Shown: piece by piece, positions 1 through 6,901 of the stretch
How the letters are laid out: every line of letters starts with the position of its first letter
How positions within the stretch are numbered: position 1 is the stretch's first letter
Assembly (NCBI GenBank): GCA_031263665.1
Contig: JAISFJ010000135.1
Coordinates: 1-12,456, forward strand
From: Coriobacteriales bacterium
GTDB lineage: Bacteria > Actinomycetota > Coriobacteriia > Coriobacteriales > UBA8131
Direction of reading: 5' to 3'
DNA: 12,456 bases
The notes under the pieces: generated by a model
What the model was told of the DNA's origin: nothing
The model's database searches: none
What the model saw: the letters and a program-made list of their open reading frames with translations, nothing else
Translations under genes and position numbers: made by a program

Positions 1-3000
1 GCCATCGCCGCCGACCTCGAGCAAAACGGCCCGGTCGAGGCCACCATCACGCACGCGTACACGCTCACCATTGACGCCTCGGCCTGCTCGTCTCTGAAAG
101 CGCGAGCGGGGCAGCTCCACATGAAGATAGAGAACACGGGGGGTGCCAACATCACGTTTAAGCAGTTGAATCTTGTGGGCATCGCGCCCGATAGGACGGG
201 TGGCCTGTGGCTTTCTGGCGGCAGCTTTGCCTTTGAGAACTCCACATTTTCCGATATGAGGGCCACGGCGCTCGACGTCCAGGGCGACGGTGCGGACCTG
301 AAGGTTACGGACTGTCGCTTTACCGAACTCAGCTCCGGTATCGTCATGGCGGGCAGTACGGTGGCGAACAGGACGCTCACTATCCTGAATTCCACCTTCT
401 CCGAAAATACCGCGGCATCGGTGCGGTCGGACAAGGCAACTCTGCGTCTTGAGGGTACGGAATTTTCCGCCAATAAGGACACCACTTTAGAATGTGGTGG
501 TCCCGCGACCATAGAAGGCTGTGACTTTTTGAACAACGCGGGCAGCGACATCGCCGACCGCTCCGGTGCCATCTCCTTTATGAGCGGCGCAAAGGCCAAG
601 GTTTTAGAGTCGAGTTTTGTGGGCAACTACAACACGCGCGGCGGTGGCGGCGCGGTACGAATTGCGTCATCTTGCGATGTCGAGATGGAGCGCTGTTACT
701 TTACCGGCAACTACATAACCGCCAATGCCCAGGGCGGCGCCGTCTATGCCACGGGCATCACGTATACAAACATTACGATACGTGACAGTCTTTTTGATGG
801 GAACCAGGCGCGCAACACCGGCATGCTTTCGACCAACTCTGACGGAGGGGCCTTTGCCGTCAGGAACAACTGGGGTGGAAGCTCGCAGGTGGTAATCCAG
901 GGCACCACCTTTGTGAACAACACTTCGGGTGATGACGGCGGCGCGCTTTTGCTTGAGGGTGGCATCACGGGCAAGAGGCTGACCGCTTCGATTTCAAACT
1001 GCACCTTTGCTCACAACTATTGTAAGGGCGCCTACGGTTCTGGCTTCAAACTCAATGGCTCGGGCGGCGCCATCCAGTTTTATGGAATGACCGATTCCGA
1101 GATAACAAACTGCACGTTTTATGATAACGAATGCACAAGAAGCACCTCAAATGCCGGTGGTGGCGCGGTCGCTCTCGACACACAGCAGGGAGCCCTTCCG
1201 CCCAGCCCTCCGGTTTTGAGTAACAACATCTTTATAGCAAACAAAGGCTATCCTGCCAACAAAGCAAACGTGTTTATCGTCACCGAACAGGATGCCGGCG
1301 CCAAAGTGAACAATGGTAACGTGGGCTACGATAACGGCATGGCCGATTACAGCCAGGGCGAAAACCCCTCGGCATATATCACAAAAACAAATGTGTTTGC
1401 CGACCGAGACGCCGACGGCAATCCGGTTGAGGAACACTATGGTGTTCCCGTGGGTTCGCCCAAAAACTCCGCGACCCGTTTTGTCTATATTCCAAGCCCT
1501 CTGACCGATGAGATGTACCGTGATGGGTCGGGCCCGTACTATGACGCCTCCGTTCGTCTCGACGCGCGCGGATATCCACGGGACCACTTCCCCAATGCGG
1601 GCGCCGCGGAGATATACTGGACAAAATTTGACCCTGGCATAAACGAAGAGGGCTTCTGGACCACGCCTCCTCCCCGTGGTATCGCGAGCCTGAAATCGAC
1701 CGAGATATATTATCTCGTTACCAATCCACCGCCGGACAACCAACTGGTGACCTTTCCACGCTTTACCATCGACACCAAACGTTCAAACTTTGGCTTCCAG
1801 GGTTGGCAAAGCGACCAGCCAGAGGACCCCACGATTGACCCCTCGCAGTTTACCTATCCTCTGGTTCAGCCGTCCATAACCGTGACTTCAACCAAGCAGA
1901 CTTATACCGCCAAATGGGTGCAGGACCGGTTTCGTGTCGACTTTGACCTTCAGTACGATGGAAAATGGGGCACGCCACGTATCGATGTCCCGCTTAGCAA
2001 CACTATCAGCGAACCGGCGATAGACCTGCGCCCCGGCTATACCTTTGACGGCTGGTTTGCCGAGCCTGAGTGTGTGAATCAATGGGATTTTTCGCGCTTT
2101 GCGATACGGAAAGACACCATACTGTACGCGAAGTGGACACAGCTCACCCCACCAGTGCCGCCCGTGGACCCACCTGATTGCGGTACCTGTGAGCCCTGCG
2201 TTTCTTGTACGTGCGCGCCCTGCACATGTCCCGAACACGTGGGCACTCCCTGTACGCAGCCAGGACACACGAATACGCCCTGCACACGGCCGCCATCCAA
2301 AGGGTCGCTGTCGCCAAAGGGCAGACCATCAAATACCGCACGCCACACCTTATCTGCTTTGCCCGGAGCTTCCATGTTGCCCTCTGCACCCTCTGCGCCT
2401 TCCGCATCCGCCGCCGCGACTTCAAACGAGAGCGCCAAGAGTGCCGATAACGCCGCAAAACCCCAAAGCAAAGTCGAGGGCACATCCAAACAAGAAACGA
2501 CCGAAACCCCCGCAAGCGCAAAGAGGGTAGGCCAGTGGTCTTTGTTCAATCTGGTGCTGTCCCTTTTGGATTTGTTCATCGTATTTGCCCTGATTATTCA
2601 TCTGGGATTTTCCATCCTACGCAGTGAAAAACTTGAAGAGGATGCTTGGAAGCGGGCCAATGAGTCGCGAGAGCCGAGCGATACACAACAGCTTTCGGCT
2701 CGCTATGATGAGGAAACCGACGAACCCGAAGCCCTCTTCGGAGCCGGCAGGGAGTCGATGGCCTTCAGCCGCCTCTGCACGGGTATCTGCGTGTCACTTG
2801 CCCTGGCGAGTCTCATCATCTTTTTCATTGTGGAAAAACTCGACACCCCCATGGTGATATTCGATGCGTTCTCACCCCTGTTCGGCATACTCTTTGTGCT
2901 GGTTGTACTCGGAGCGATTCTTTCCCTCCTGAACAAAAGCAAGCCCCCCAAGCGCGAAGAGGAACAAGAGGAAGAACACCCCCTCCCCAACGATTTTCAC

Positions 3001-3012
3001 ATCACCGATTGA
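1..3012 (+). CDS. Beta-helix / InlB-repeat surface protein with C-terminal membrane anchor (5' end outside window)
   Basis: The frame is open from base 1, so the first in-frame ATG at 121 is probably internal and the true start, with any signal peptide, lies upstream. About 1,003 residues are visible. Roughly nt 100-1230 encode a right-handed parallel beta-helix. It has repeated FxxN motifs (SFVGN, YFTGN, LFDGN, TFVNN, TFAHN, TFYDN) alternating with GGA[VFLI] motifs, like Chlamydia PMP repeats. Near nt 1550-1615 a DARGYPR...GAAEI motif resembles choice-of-anchor Q domains. Two InlB/Listeria-Bacteroides-type repeats ending in TAKW and YAKW follow (about 1750-1917 and 1930-2136). Then come a nine-Cys segment (2179-2283), a Ser/Ala/Pro/Lys-rich stalk (2290-2535), hydrophobic helices at about 2536-2620, 2773-2841 and 2854-2928, and an acidic tail. 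No LPXTG motif is visible. Expected location is the outer surface, anchored in the membrane. The binding partner is unknown; a role in adhesion is inferred from the domains. Confidence 0.88.
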   Translation, partial: AIAADLEQNGPVEATITHAYTLTIDASACSSLKARAGQLHMKIENTGGANITFKQLNLVGIAPDRTGGLWLSGGSFAFENSTFSDMRATALDVQGDGADLKVTDCRFTELSSGIVMAGSTVANRTLTILNSTFSENTAASVRSDKATLRLEGTEFSANKDTTLECGGPATIEGCDFLNNAGSDIADRSGAISFMSGAKAKVLESSFVGNYNTRGGGGAVRIASSCDVEMERCYFTGNYITANAQGGAVYATGITYTNITIRDSLFDGNQARNTGMLSTNSDGGAFAVRNNWGGSSQVVIQGTTFVNNTSGDDGGALLLEGGITGKRLTASISNCTFAHNYCKGAYGSGFKLNGSGGAIQFYGMTDSEITNCTFYDNECTRSTSNAGGGAVALDTQQGALPPSPPVLSNNIFIANKGYPANKANVFIVTEQDAGAKVNNGNVGYDNGMADYSQGENPSAYITKTNVFADRDADGNPVEEHYGVPVGSPKNSATRFVYIPSPLTDEMYRDGSGPYYDASVRLDARGYPRDHFPNAGAAEIYWTKFDPGINEEGFWTTPPPRGIASLKSTEIYYLVTNPPPDNQLVTFPRFTIDTKRSNFGFQGWQSDQPEDPTIDPSQFTYPLVQPSITVTSTKQTYTAKWVQDRFRVDFDLQYDGKWGTPRIDVPLSNTISEPAIDLRPGYTFDGWFAEPECVNQWDFSRFAIRKDTILYAKWTQLTPPVPPVDPPDCGTCEPCVSCTCAPCTCPEHVGTPCTQPGHTNTPCTRPPSKGSLSPKGRPSNTARHTLSALPGASMLPSAPSAPSASAAATSNESAKSADNAAKPQSKVEGTSKQETTETPASAKRVGQWSLFNLVLSLLDLFIVFALIIHLGFSILRSEKLEEDAWKRANESREPSDTQQLSARYDEETDEPEALFGAGRESMAFSRLCTGICVSLALASLIIFFIVEKLDTPMVIFDAFSPLFGILFVLVVLGAILSLLNKSKPPKREEEQEEEHPLPNDFHITD

Positions 3013-3184
3013 CCTTAAGGGATCGTTACCAAATAAATTGGACATATCCTGCGGCCAGATTGCTCCAGCTCTGCGTTGAAGACAGGCGGCATTACCACAA
3101 GTAGGGCCACCTGTCTTAAGCCTTGACCTGAAGCAATCTGACTCACAGGCTATTGTCCAATTTATTTGGTAACCATCCCTAAGG
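3013..3184. repeat. ~172-nt long imperfect inverted repeat (MITE-like or structured RNA element)
   Basis: Two arms pair along nearly their whole length. The core arm at 3025-3044 (gttaccaaataaattggaca) is the exact reverse complement of 3154-3173. Pairing continues outward (ccttaaggga with tccctaagg, ending at 3013 and 3184). It also continues inward: 3056-3064 cagattgct with 3132-3140, and 3079-3090 with 3106-3117 at 11 of 12 positions. The apical loop is about 15 nt (3091-3105). There is no ORF inside. A small non-autonomous transposon fits this shape, and a stable transcribed hairpin is the alternative. It begins at the base after the adhesin stop codon, so it may also act as the adhesin terminator, although no T-tract follows. 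Confidence 0.75.
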
Positions 3185-3189
3185 TACCG

Positions 3190-3240
3190 GTTCGAGTTCT
3201 GCCAAAACATCCTAAGTGGCGCGCCTGGCAGGACTCGAAC
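3190..3240. repeat. 15-nt inverted repeat around the tRNA fragment
   Basis: The segment gttcgagttctgcca at 3190-3204 matches the reverse complement of 3226-3240 (gttcgagtcctgcca) at 14 of 15 positions, with 21 nt between. The upper-strand copy does not continue into a tRNA acceptor stem, so only the T-loop/T-arm part is shared. A second small palindrome, gaacgtcc-agt-ggacgttc, overlaps its right edge at 3237-3255. Both could be recombination debris or a recombinase binding site. Confidence 0.6.
3217..3240 (-). other. tRNA 3'-end fragment (T-loop to CCA), possible attachment-site scar
   Basis: Read on the minus strand, the segment gives GTTCGAG, then CCTGC (3' side of a T stem), CAGGCGC (3' side of an acceptor stem), a G discriminator and an encoded CCA. 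This is the order and spacing of a tRNA 3' end. The 5' side of the T stem should be GCAGG, but the sequence before GTTCGAG is TGGAC, so the rest of the tRNA is absent. The implied acceptor 5' strand is GCGCCTG, which could suit tRNA-Arg, but the isotype cannot be fixed. Integrases commonly use tRNA 3' ends as attachment sites, so an integration or excision scar is the simplest reading. Confidence 0.6.
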
Positions 3241-3255
3241 GTCCAGTGGACGTTC

Positions 3256-3494
3256 AGAGGAGCAACAAGGGAGGTAAAAAGGGAGCGGCGAGTGAGTGGG
3301 AAGGGGAGTTTTTTGTCAGTTTTGTGTCGATTTTAGGGTTTCGAGGGAGTTGAGTATAAAATCCCCCGCTATAGAGGGCGTTCTTGTGATAGTGTGGAAT
3401 AATAAGGGAGGAGCTGGGCTTTTTGCTTTTTGTCTGCCGAGTCGTGACCAAGGGGCACGCGGATTGGATAGATTGGATAGTTTTGTAAACGAAC
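3256..3494 (+). other. Non-coding leader upstream of the L,D-transpeptidase
   Basis: No convincing gene lies here on either strand. It starts with a strongly purine-rich stretch (about 3256-3308). It also contains a weak promoter candidate (listed separately) and a perfect 9-nt tandem repeat, attggatag, at 3463-3471 and 3472-3480, just before the gene. No good Shine-Dalgarno sequence precedes the ATG at 3495, so this leader may influence translation of the downstream gene. Confidence 0.5.
3332..3360 (+). promoter_or_regulatory. Candidate sigma-70-type promoter for the Ldt cluster
   Basis: TTTAGG (3332-3337) and TATAAA (3355-3360) are separated by 17 nt. The -10 matches consensus at five of six bases and the -35 at only three. 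It would give a leader of roughly 130 nt before the ATG at 3495. This is a weak match, and no better candidate was seen in the gap. Confidence 0.3.
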
Positions 3495-4922
3495 ATGAAA
3501 CACGCAAGGAAAACGTTCAATTTCAAATGGTTATGGATAGTGTTGGGCATCGTATTTGGCGTGCTTATTGCGTTCTACGGTGTCGCAACGTATTACTTCT
3601 CGTCCCATTTTGGCTTTAACACCTCGATTGACAGCATCAACTGCACTTTCAAGACGGTTGAGGAAGTTGAGCAGGCCATCGCTCAACGCGTTGATGAGCA
3701 CGAGATGGTCATCGAAGGCCGCGCCAGTCTCAGCAAAACCATCAAAGCCGCCGACATCGACCTCGACTACGTGCCGGACGGTCAGGTTGCGGTAATGATG
3801 AAAGAGCAGAATCCGTTTTTGTGGCCAGTGCGCCTGTTTCGCGATGCGGGCGAGGACGCGACATTGGCCAGCGTCAAGTTCGACAAGGCAAAACTTACCG
3901 GCGTGCTTGAGAAGTTTGATTTGTTCAACGAAGCGGACATGAAACCGCCAGTTGATGCTTACGCGAAGTTCGAGGAATCGCAGTATGTCATCCAACCCGA
4001 GGACCCAGGCACCACGTTGGACGAAGCCAGGACAAACGAGGCTATCGACGAAGGCGTTCAAAGCCTGGTATCGACGCTTAGCCTCGATGATAAGGGCTGC
4101 TATGTTCCGCCTGAGATATTCGCGAATAACCCTGAGCTCGTCGAGCGGGTCAAGACCTACAACACCTATGTTCCTTTTGCCATCACCTATAACCTTGGAG
4201 ATGAGACCGAGCTTCTCGACGCGACAACCGCCATCGACTGGATTGACATAGGCGAAGGCGGTGAGGGAACGCTCAATGGCGAGGCCCTCGCTACGTGGGT
4301 ACATGATTTTGCCGCGCGCCATGACACGGTGGGCACCGAGCGGGCGTTTAAGACCGCGACGGGGGAGGACGCGACGGTCTCCGCCGGCACCTATGGTTGG
4401 AAAGTCGACCAAAACTCCGAGATTGAGGCCATCAAGACGGCCATTACCAATCATACGGGCGAGGAACGCGAGCCGTATTACACTCAGACCGCGGCTGTGC
4501 ATGCCCCGCTTGGAACCCCCGATTGGGGCACGACCTATATCGAGCTCGATTTAACAAAGCAGCATATGTACTACCTTGTTGACGGCTCCATTGAGTTTGA
4601 GGCCGATGTTGTTACGGGCGCTCCCTGGGGCAATCGGGCAACGCCTTCGGGTGTCTACAGCATTCTTGAGATGTTGAGCCCCACCGTTTTGAGGGGCGAG
4701 ATTCAAGCCAATGGCAAGCGCGAATACGAGACTCCCGTACGCTACTGGATGCGTATGACCTGGGCGGGACATGGCTTTCATGATGCGACCTGGCAGTCCT
4801 CGTTTGGAGGAAATCGCTACACGTATGCCGGTTCGCACGGCTGTATCAATATGTCTTATTCCGACGCGGGCTCACTCTACAAACTCATCGAAGTGGGGCT
4901 CCCGGTTATCAGCCATCATTAA
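3495..4922 (+). CDS. Membrane-anchored L,D-transpeptidase (YkuD) with peptidoglycan-binding repeats
   Basis: This 475-residue protein should form 3-3 (L,D) cross-links, or attach substrates to peptidoglycan, on the outer face of the membrane. The ATG at 3495 is preferred because it is followed by a short basic stretch and a single N-terminal transmembrane helix at about residues 12-35. Residues ~41-110 and ~228-328 resemble the PG_binding_4 domains usually found before YkuD in Gram-positive enzymes. The YkuD domain covers about 344-475 and has the catalytic signature SHGCINM with Cys450 and His448, plus the upstream HGFHD motif (His426, His429). All expected catalytic residues are therefore present. 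The gene has no clear ribosome-binding site. It is followed after only 16 nt by the lipoprotein receptor gene, so co-transcription is likely. Confidence 0.93.
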   Translation: MKHARKTFNFKWLWIVLGIVFGVLIAFYGVATYYFSSHFGFNTSIDSINCTFKTVEEVEQAIAQRVDEHEMVIEGRASLSKTIKAADIDLDYVPDGQVAVMMKEQNPFLWPVRLFRDAGEDATLASVKFDKAKLTGVLEKFDLFNEADMKPPVDAYAKFEESQYVIQPEDPGTTLDEARTNEAIDEGVQSLVSTLSLDDKGCYVPPEIFANNPELVERVKTYNTYVPFAITYNLGDETELLDATTAIDWIDIGEGGEGTLNGEALATWVHDFAARHDTVGTERAFKTATGEDATVSAGTYGWKVDQNSEIEAIKTAITNHTGEEREPYYTQTAAVHAPLGTPDWGTTYIELDLTKQHMYYLVDGSIEFEADVVTGAPWGNRATPSGVYSILEMLSPTVLRGEIQANGKREYETPVRYWMRMTWAGHGFHDATWQSSFGGNRYTYAGSHGCINMSYSDAGSLYKLIEVGLPVISHH

Positions 4923-4929
4923 AAGGAGG
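4922..4929 (+). promoter_or_regulatory. Strong Shine-Dalgarno that fixes the receptor start
   Basis: AAAGGAGG overlaps the last base of the Ldt stop codon and lies 9 nt before the ATG at 4939. It supports 4939 over the in-frame upstream ATG at 4771, which would sit inside the Ldt gene and would lose the N-terminal position of the signal peptide. Confidence 0.85.
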
Positions 4930-4938
4930 CTCTCTACC

Positions 4939-6894
4939 ATGCTGTCCCAACTGCCCCAGGCGAAGATGACGCGCCGCGACTTCGTTGTCGGCTCCGCGGC
5001 CCTTGGTGTGGCCCTTGGCTCTTTGCCTCTGCTCGGCGCCTGCGTCCAACGCCCTTCCGAAATCATTGACGAGCCCAAAAGCGGCGCCGTAAAGGCAGAC
5101 AAGACCGGGGGGATTTTGTACCTTTCGAGTTATATTCCCAGCAGCTTTGACCCGTTTTATCTGGAGGAAAACGCGGGGATTCAAATAGCGTCGTGCCTTT
5201 TTGACCCCTTGGTGAAATATGACTATCAAAGCGGAGAACTCGTCGGGGCGGCGGCAAAAAGTTGGGACATAACGGAGGGGGGAACCGTTTTTACCTTCCA
5301 TCTTGTTGAGGACGCGCGTTTTCATAACGATAAAACGGTGACCGCGAAAGACTTCAAATACGGCTGGGAGCGGATACTTAAGCCGGACGCGAAGGGCGAG
5401 ACTTCGAGCAACGCCCCGTATATTATGCCGATACAGGGCGCCGACGCGCTGGTGGCAGGAGAGGCCGAGGACATCTCCGGTATCAAGGTCATTGATGACG
5501 CAACCCTTGAAGTCACGCTCGCCTATCCCTTCTATGAGTTCATTCAGATGCTCGCCTATCCAGCGTTTGCCCCCGTGCCTTTTATGGGCGCGACGGGTGG
5601 ATTTACCTCTATCGACGAGGCGCCGATTGGCAATGGGGCCTTTAAGATGGACCCGAATGACAGTTGGCAAAACGATTCGTTTTACGGTTCGCAGTACGGT
5701 GCGCTCAAACTTGTGCGTTTTGATGATTATGGGAAAGAGCCCGCGCTTCTCCGTGCTGTTGAGTTTTGCTTTTTCGCGTCCGACATGGAGCCGACTGCGG
5801 GTGATTCTGGCGAGGATTTTGTGTGGACGGCCTTAAACGGGCCGATGGATAAAGGTGCGGTGCCTTCTCACTTGATGAACGCCGCGGCTTCCATGCGTGC
5901 CGCCCCCTTTTCTGCCGCTGCCTCAGCCCAAGCCGCCCCCGCTGCCTCAGCCCAAGCCGCTCCCGCCCCCGCTGTGTTGCGGCCGGTCGCAAACGGAGAA
6001 CTCCTGTCTTACGATGAAAAGACGTACGAGAGCTTCAGGCTTGGCGAGTTGGACCTTGCGTCGATTCCTCTTAAAGAGCTGAAAGAGGCGCGGCTCGTTT
6101 ATGGTGAGTCGACCGATGGTTACACCGCGGGCCCCGACAATCAAACCCTTACAGGCATGGAAGTCTGCACGGAGTTTCTCTGGGTCAGTTTTGAGAGTGG
6201 AATTTTTGTGGACGCCAACATACGCAAAGCGATTAGTTATGCCATCAATCGTGAGGCCCTCTGCGAAGAACTGTTCTTTGGCAACTGCACGCCGGCAACG
6301 GGCATCATCCCGCCTGGAATCGAGGGGTTCAGGGATGGGGCCTGGCCCGCAGCGACCTACGATGTCGACAAGGCACGCCAGGCGCTCAGCGATGCCGGCT
6401 ATCCCGACGGAAAAGAACTTGGCCCCGTTACGCTCATCATCTGGGATTTTGAAAATGAGCGCAATTTCTTTAAGATGATAGAAGATGACCTGAAGGCCGT
6501 GGGGTTTACGGTAAAGACCTCTTTGATAAGAACGCAGGATGAGCTATGGGACACGCTGTTGGGCTCTGGTGGGCTTGCCAGCAACGGCTGGATTGCCGAT
6601 TGGCCCAGTATGGAGAGCTTTCTCACGCCGCTTTTCACCAGTTTTGGCAACTACAACCAGCTCAACTATCACAACGAGGAAGTCGATGAAAAAATCAAAG
6701 CCGCCAGGACGACTGAGGACGCCAAGGAGCGAATTTCGGCCCTCCAGGCGGTTGAGGACATCATCGCCGCCGACATGCCCGTTATCCCTCTCCTCTATAC
6801 CCACCATGCTCTGGCCTGCTCACGCCGCGTAAACGACCTCTACGTCGCCCCCGACGGAATGATAAACCTGACAAAGGCCTGGGTATCGAGCTGA
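4939..6894 (+). CDS. ABC-type oligopeptide-binding lipoprotein (SBP_bac_5 family) with Tat-type signal
   Basis: The product (651 aa) is an extracytoplasmic peptide/nickel-type solute receptor. The N-terminus reads MTRRDFVVGSAALG, a twin-arginine motif at Arg12-Arg13, followed by a hydrophobic core and an LLGAC lipobox at Cys35. It is therefore probably exported folded and lipidated. Family features include the early LDPFY-like segment (SSFDPFYLEENAG), LV.DARFHNDKTVTAKDFKYGWER and, near the C-terminus, IRKAISYAINREAL and GWIADWPS. It is longer than the usual ~520-550 residues. An extra Ala/Pro-rich stretch at about residues 317-350, containing two copies of AASAQAAP, interrupts the domain before the FRLGELDLASIPL segment. 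No permease or ATPase of an ABC importer is nearby, so it may serve a transporter encoded elsewhere or act as a sensor. The Fic gene starts 7 nt after its stop. Confidence 0.92.
   Translation: MLSQLPQAKMTRRDFVVGSAALGVALGSLPLLGACVQRPSEIIDEPKSGAVKADKTGGILYLSSYIPSSFDPFYLEENAGIQIASCLFDPLVKYDYQSGELVGAAAKSWDITEGGTVFTFHLVEDARFHNDKTVTAKDFKYGWERILKPDAKGETSSNAPYIMPIQGADALVAGEAEDISGIKVIDDATLEVTLAYPFYEFIQMLAYPAFAPVPFMGATGGFTSIDEAPIGNGAFKMDPNDSWQNDSFYGSQYGALKLVRFDDYGKEPALLRAVEFCFFASDMEPTAGDSGEDFVWTALNGPMDKGAVPSHLMNAAASMRAAPFSAAASAQAAPAASAQAAPAPAVLRPVANGELLSYDEKTYESFRLGELDLASIPLKELKEARLVYGESTDGYTAGPDNQTLTGMEVCTEFLWVSFESGIFVDANIRKAISYAINREALCEELFFGNCTPATGIIPPGIEGFRDGAWPAATYDVDKARQALSDAGYPDGKELGPVTLIIWDFENERNFFKMIEDDLKAVGFTVKTSLIRTQDELWDTLLGSGGLASNGWIADWPSMESFLTPLFTSFGNYNQLNYHNEEVDEKIKAARTTEDAKERISALQAVEDIIAADMPVIPLLYTHHALACSRRVNDLYVAPDGMINLTKAWVSS
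5917..5964 (+). repeat. 24-bp tandem duplication in the receptor gene
   Basis: Two adjacent 24-bp copies (5917-5940 and 5941-5964) differ at one base and each encode AASAQAAP. They form a low-complexity Ala/Pro linker inside the periplasmic-binding fold. Copy number may vary by slippage without changing the frame. Confidence 0.85.
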
Positions 6895-6901
6895 TGCTGG
6901 G

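Noticed and set aside
1147..1743. Minus-strand open frame of 198 codons inside the adhesin
   Set aside because: It is antisense to beta-helix coding sequence, with no support beyond length.
3187..3204. Upper-strand tRNA gene end
   Set aside because: ggttcgagttctgcc looks like a T-loop, but its T stem does not pair and no acceptor stem or CCA follows; kept only as a repeat.
3256..3308. Purine-rich stretch with GGGAGGT as a ribosome-binding site for a small peptide
   Set aside because: The only nearby GTG gives a 14-codon frame at poor spacing.
3531..4502. Long minus-strand open frame (323 codons) inside the Ldt gene
   Set aside because: It is antisense to a well-supported enzyme, matches no family and has no ribosome-binding site; it is a compositional shadow.
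4771..4938. N-terminal extension of the receptor from ATG 4771
   Set aside because: It overlaps the catalytic end of the Ldt gene in another frame, and the strong Shine-Dalgarno and Tat signal both point to ATG 4939.
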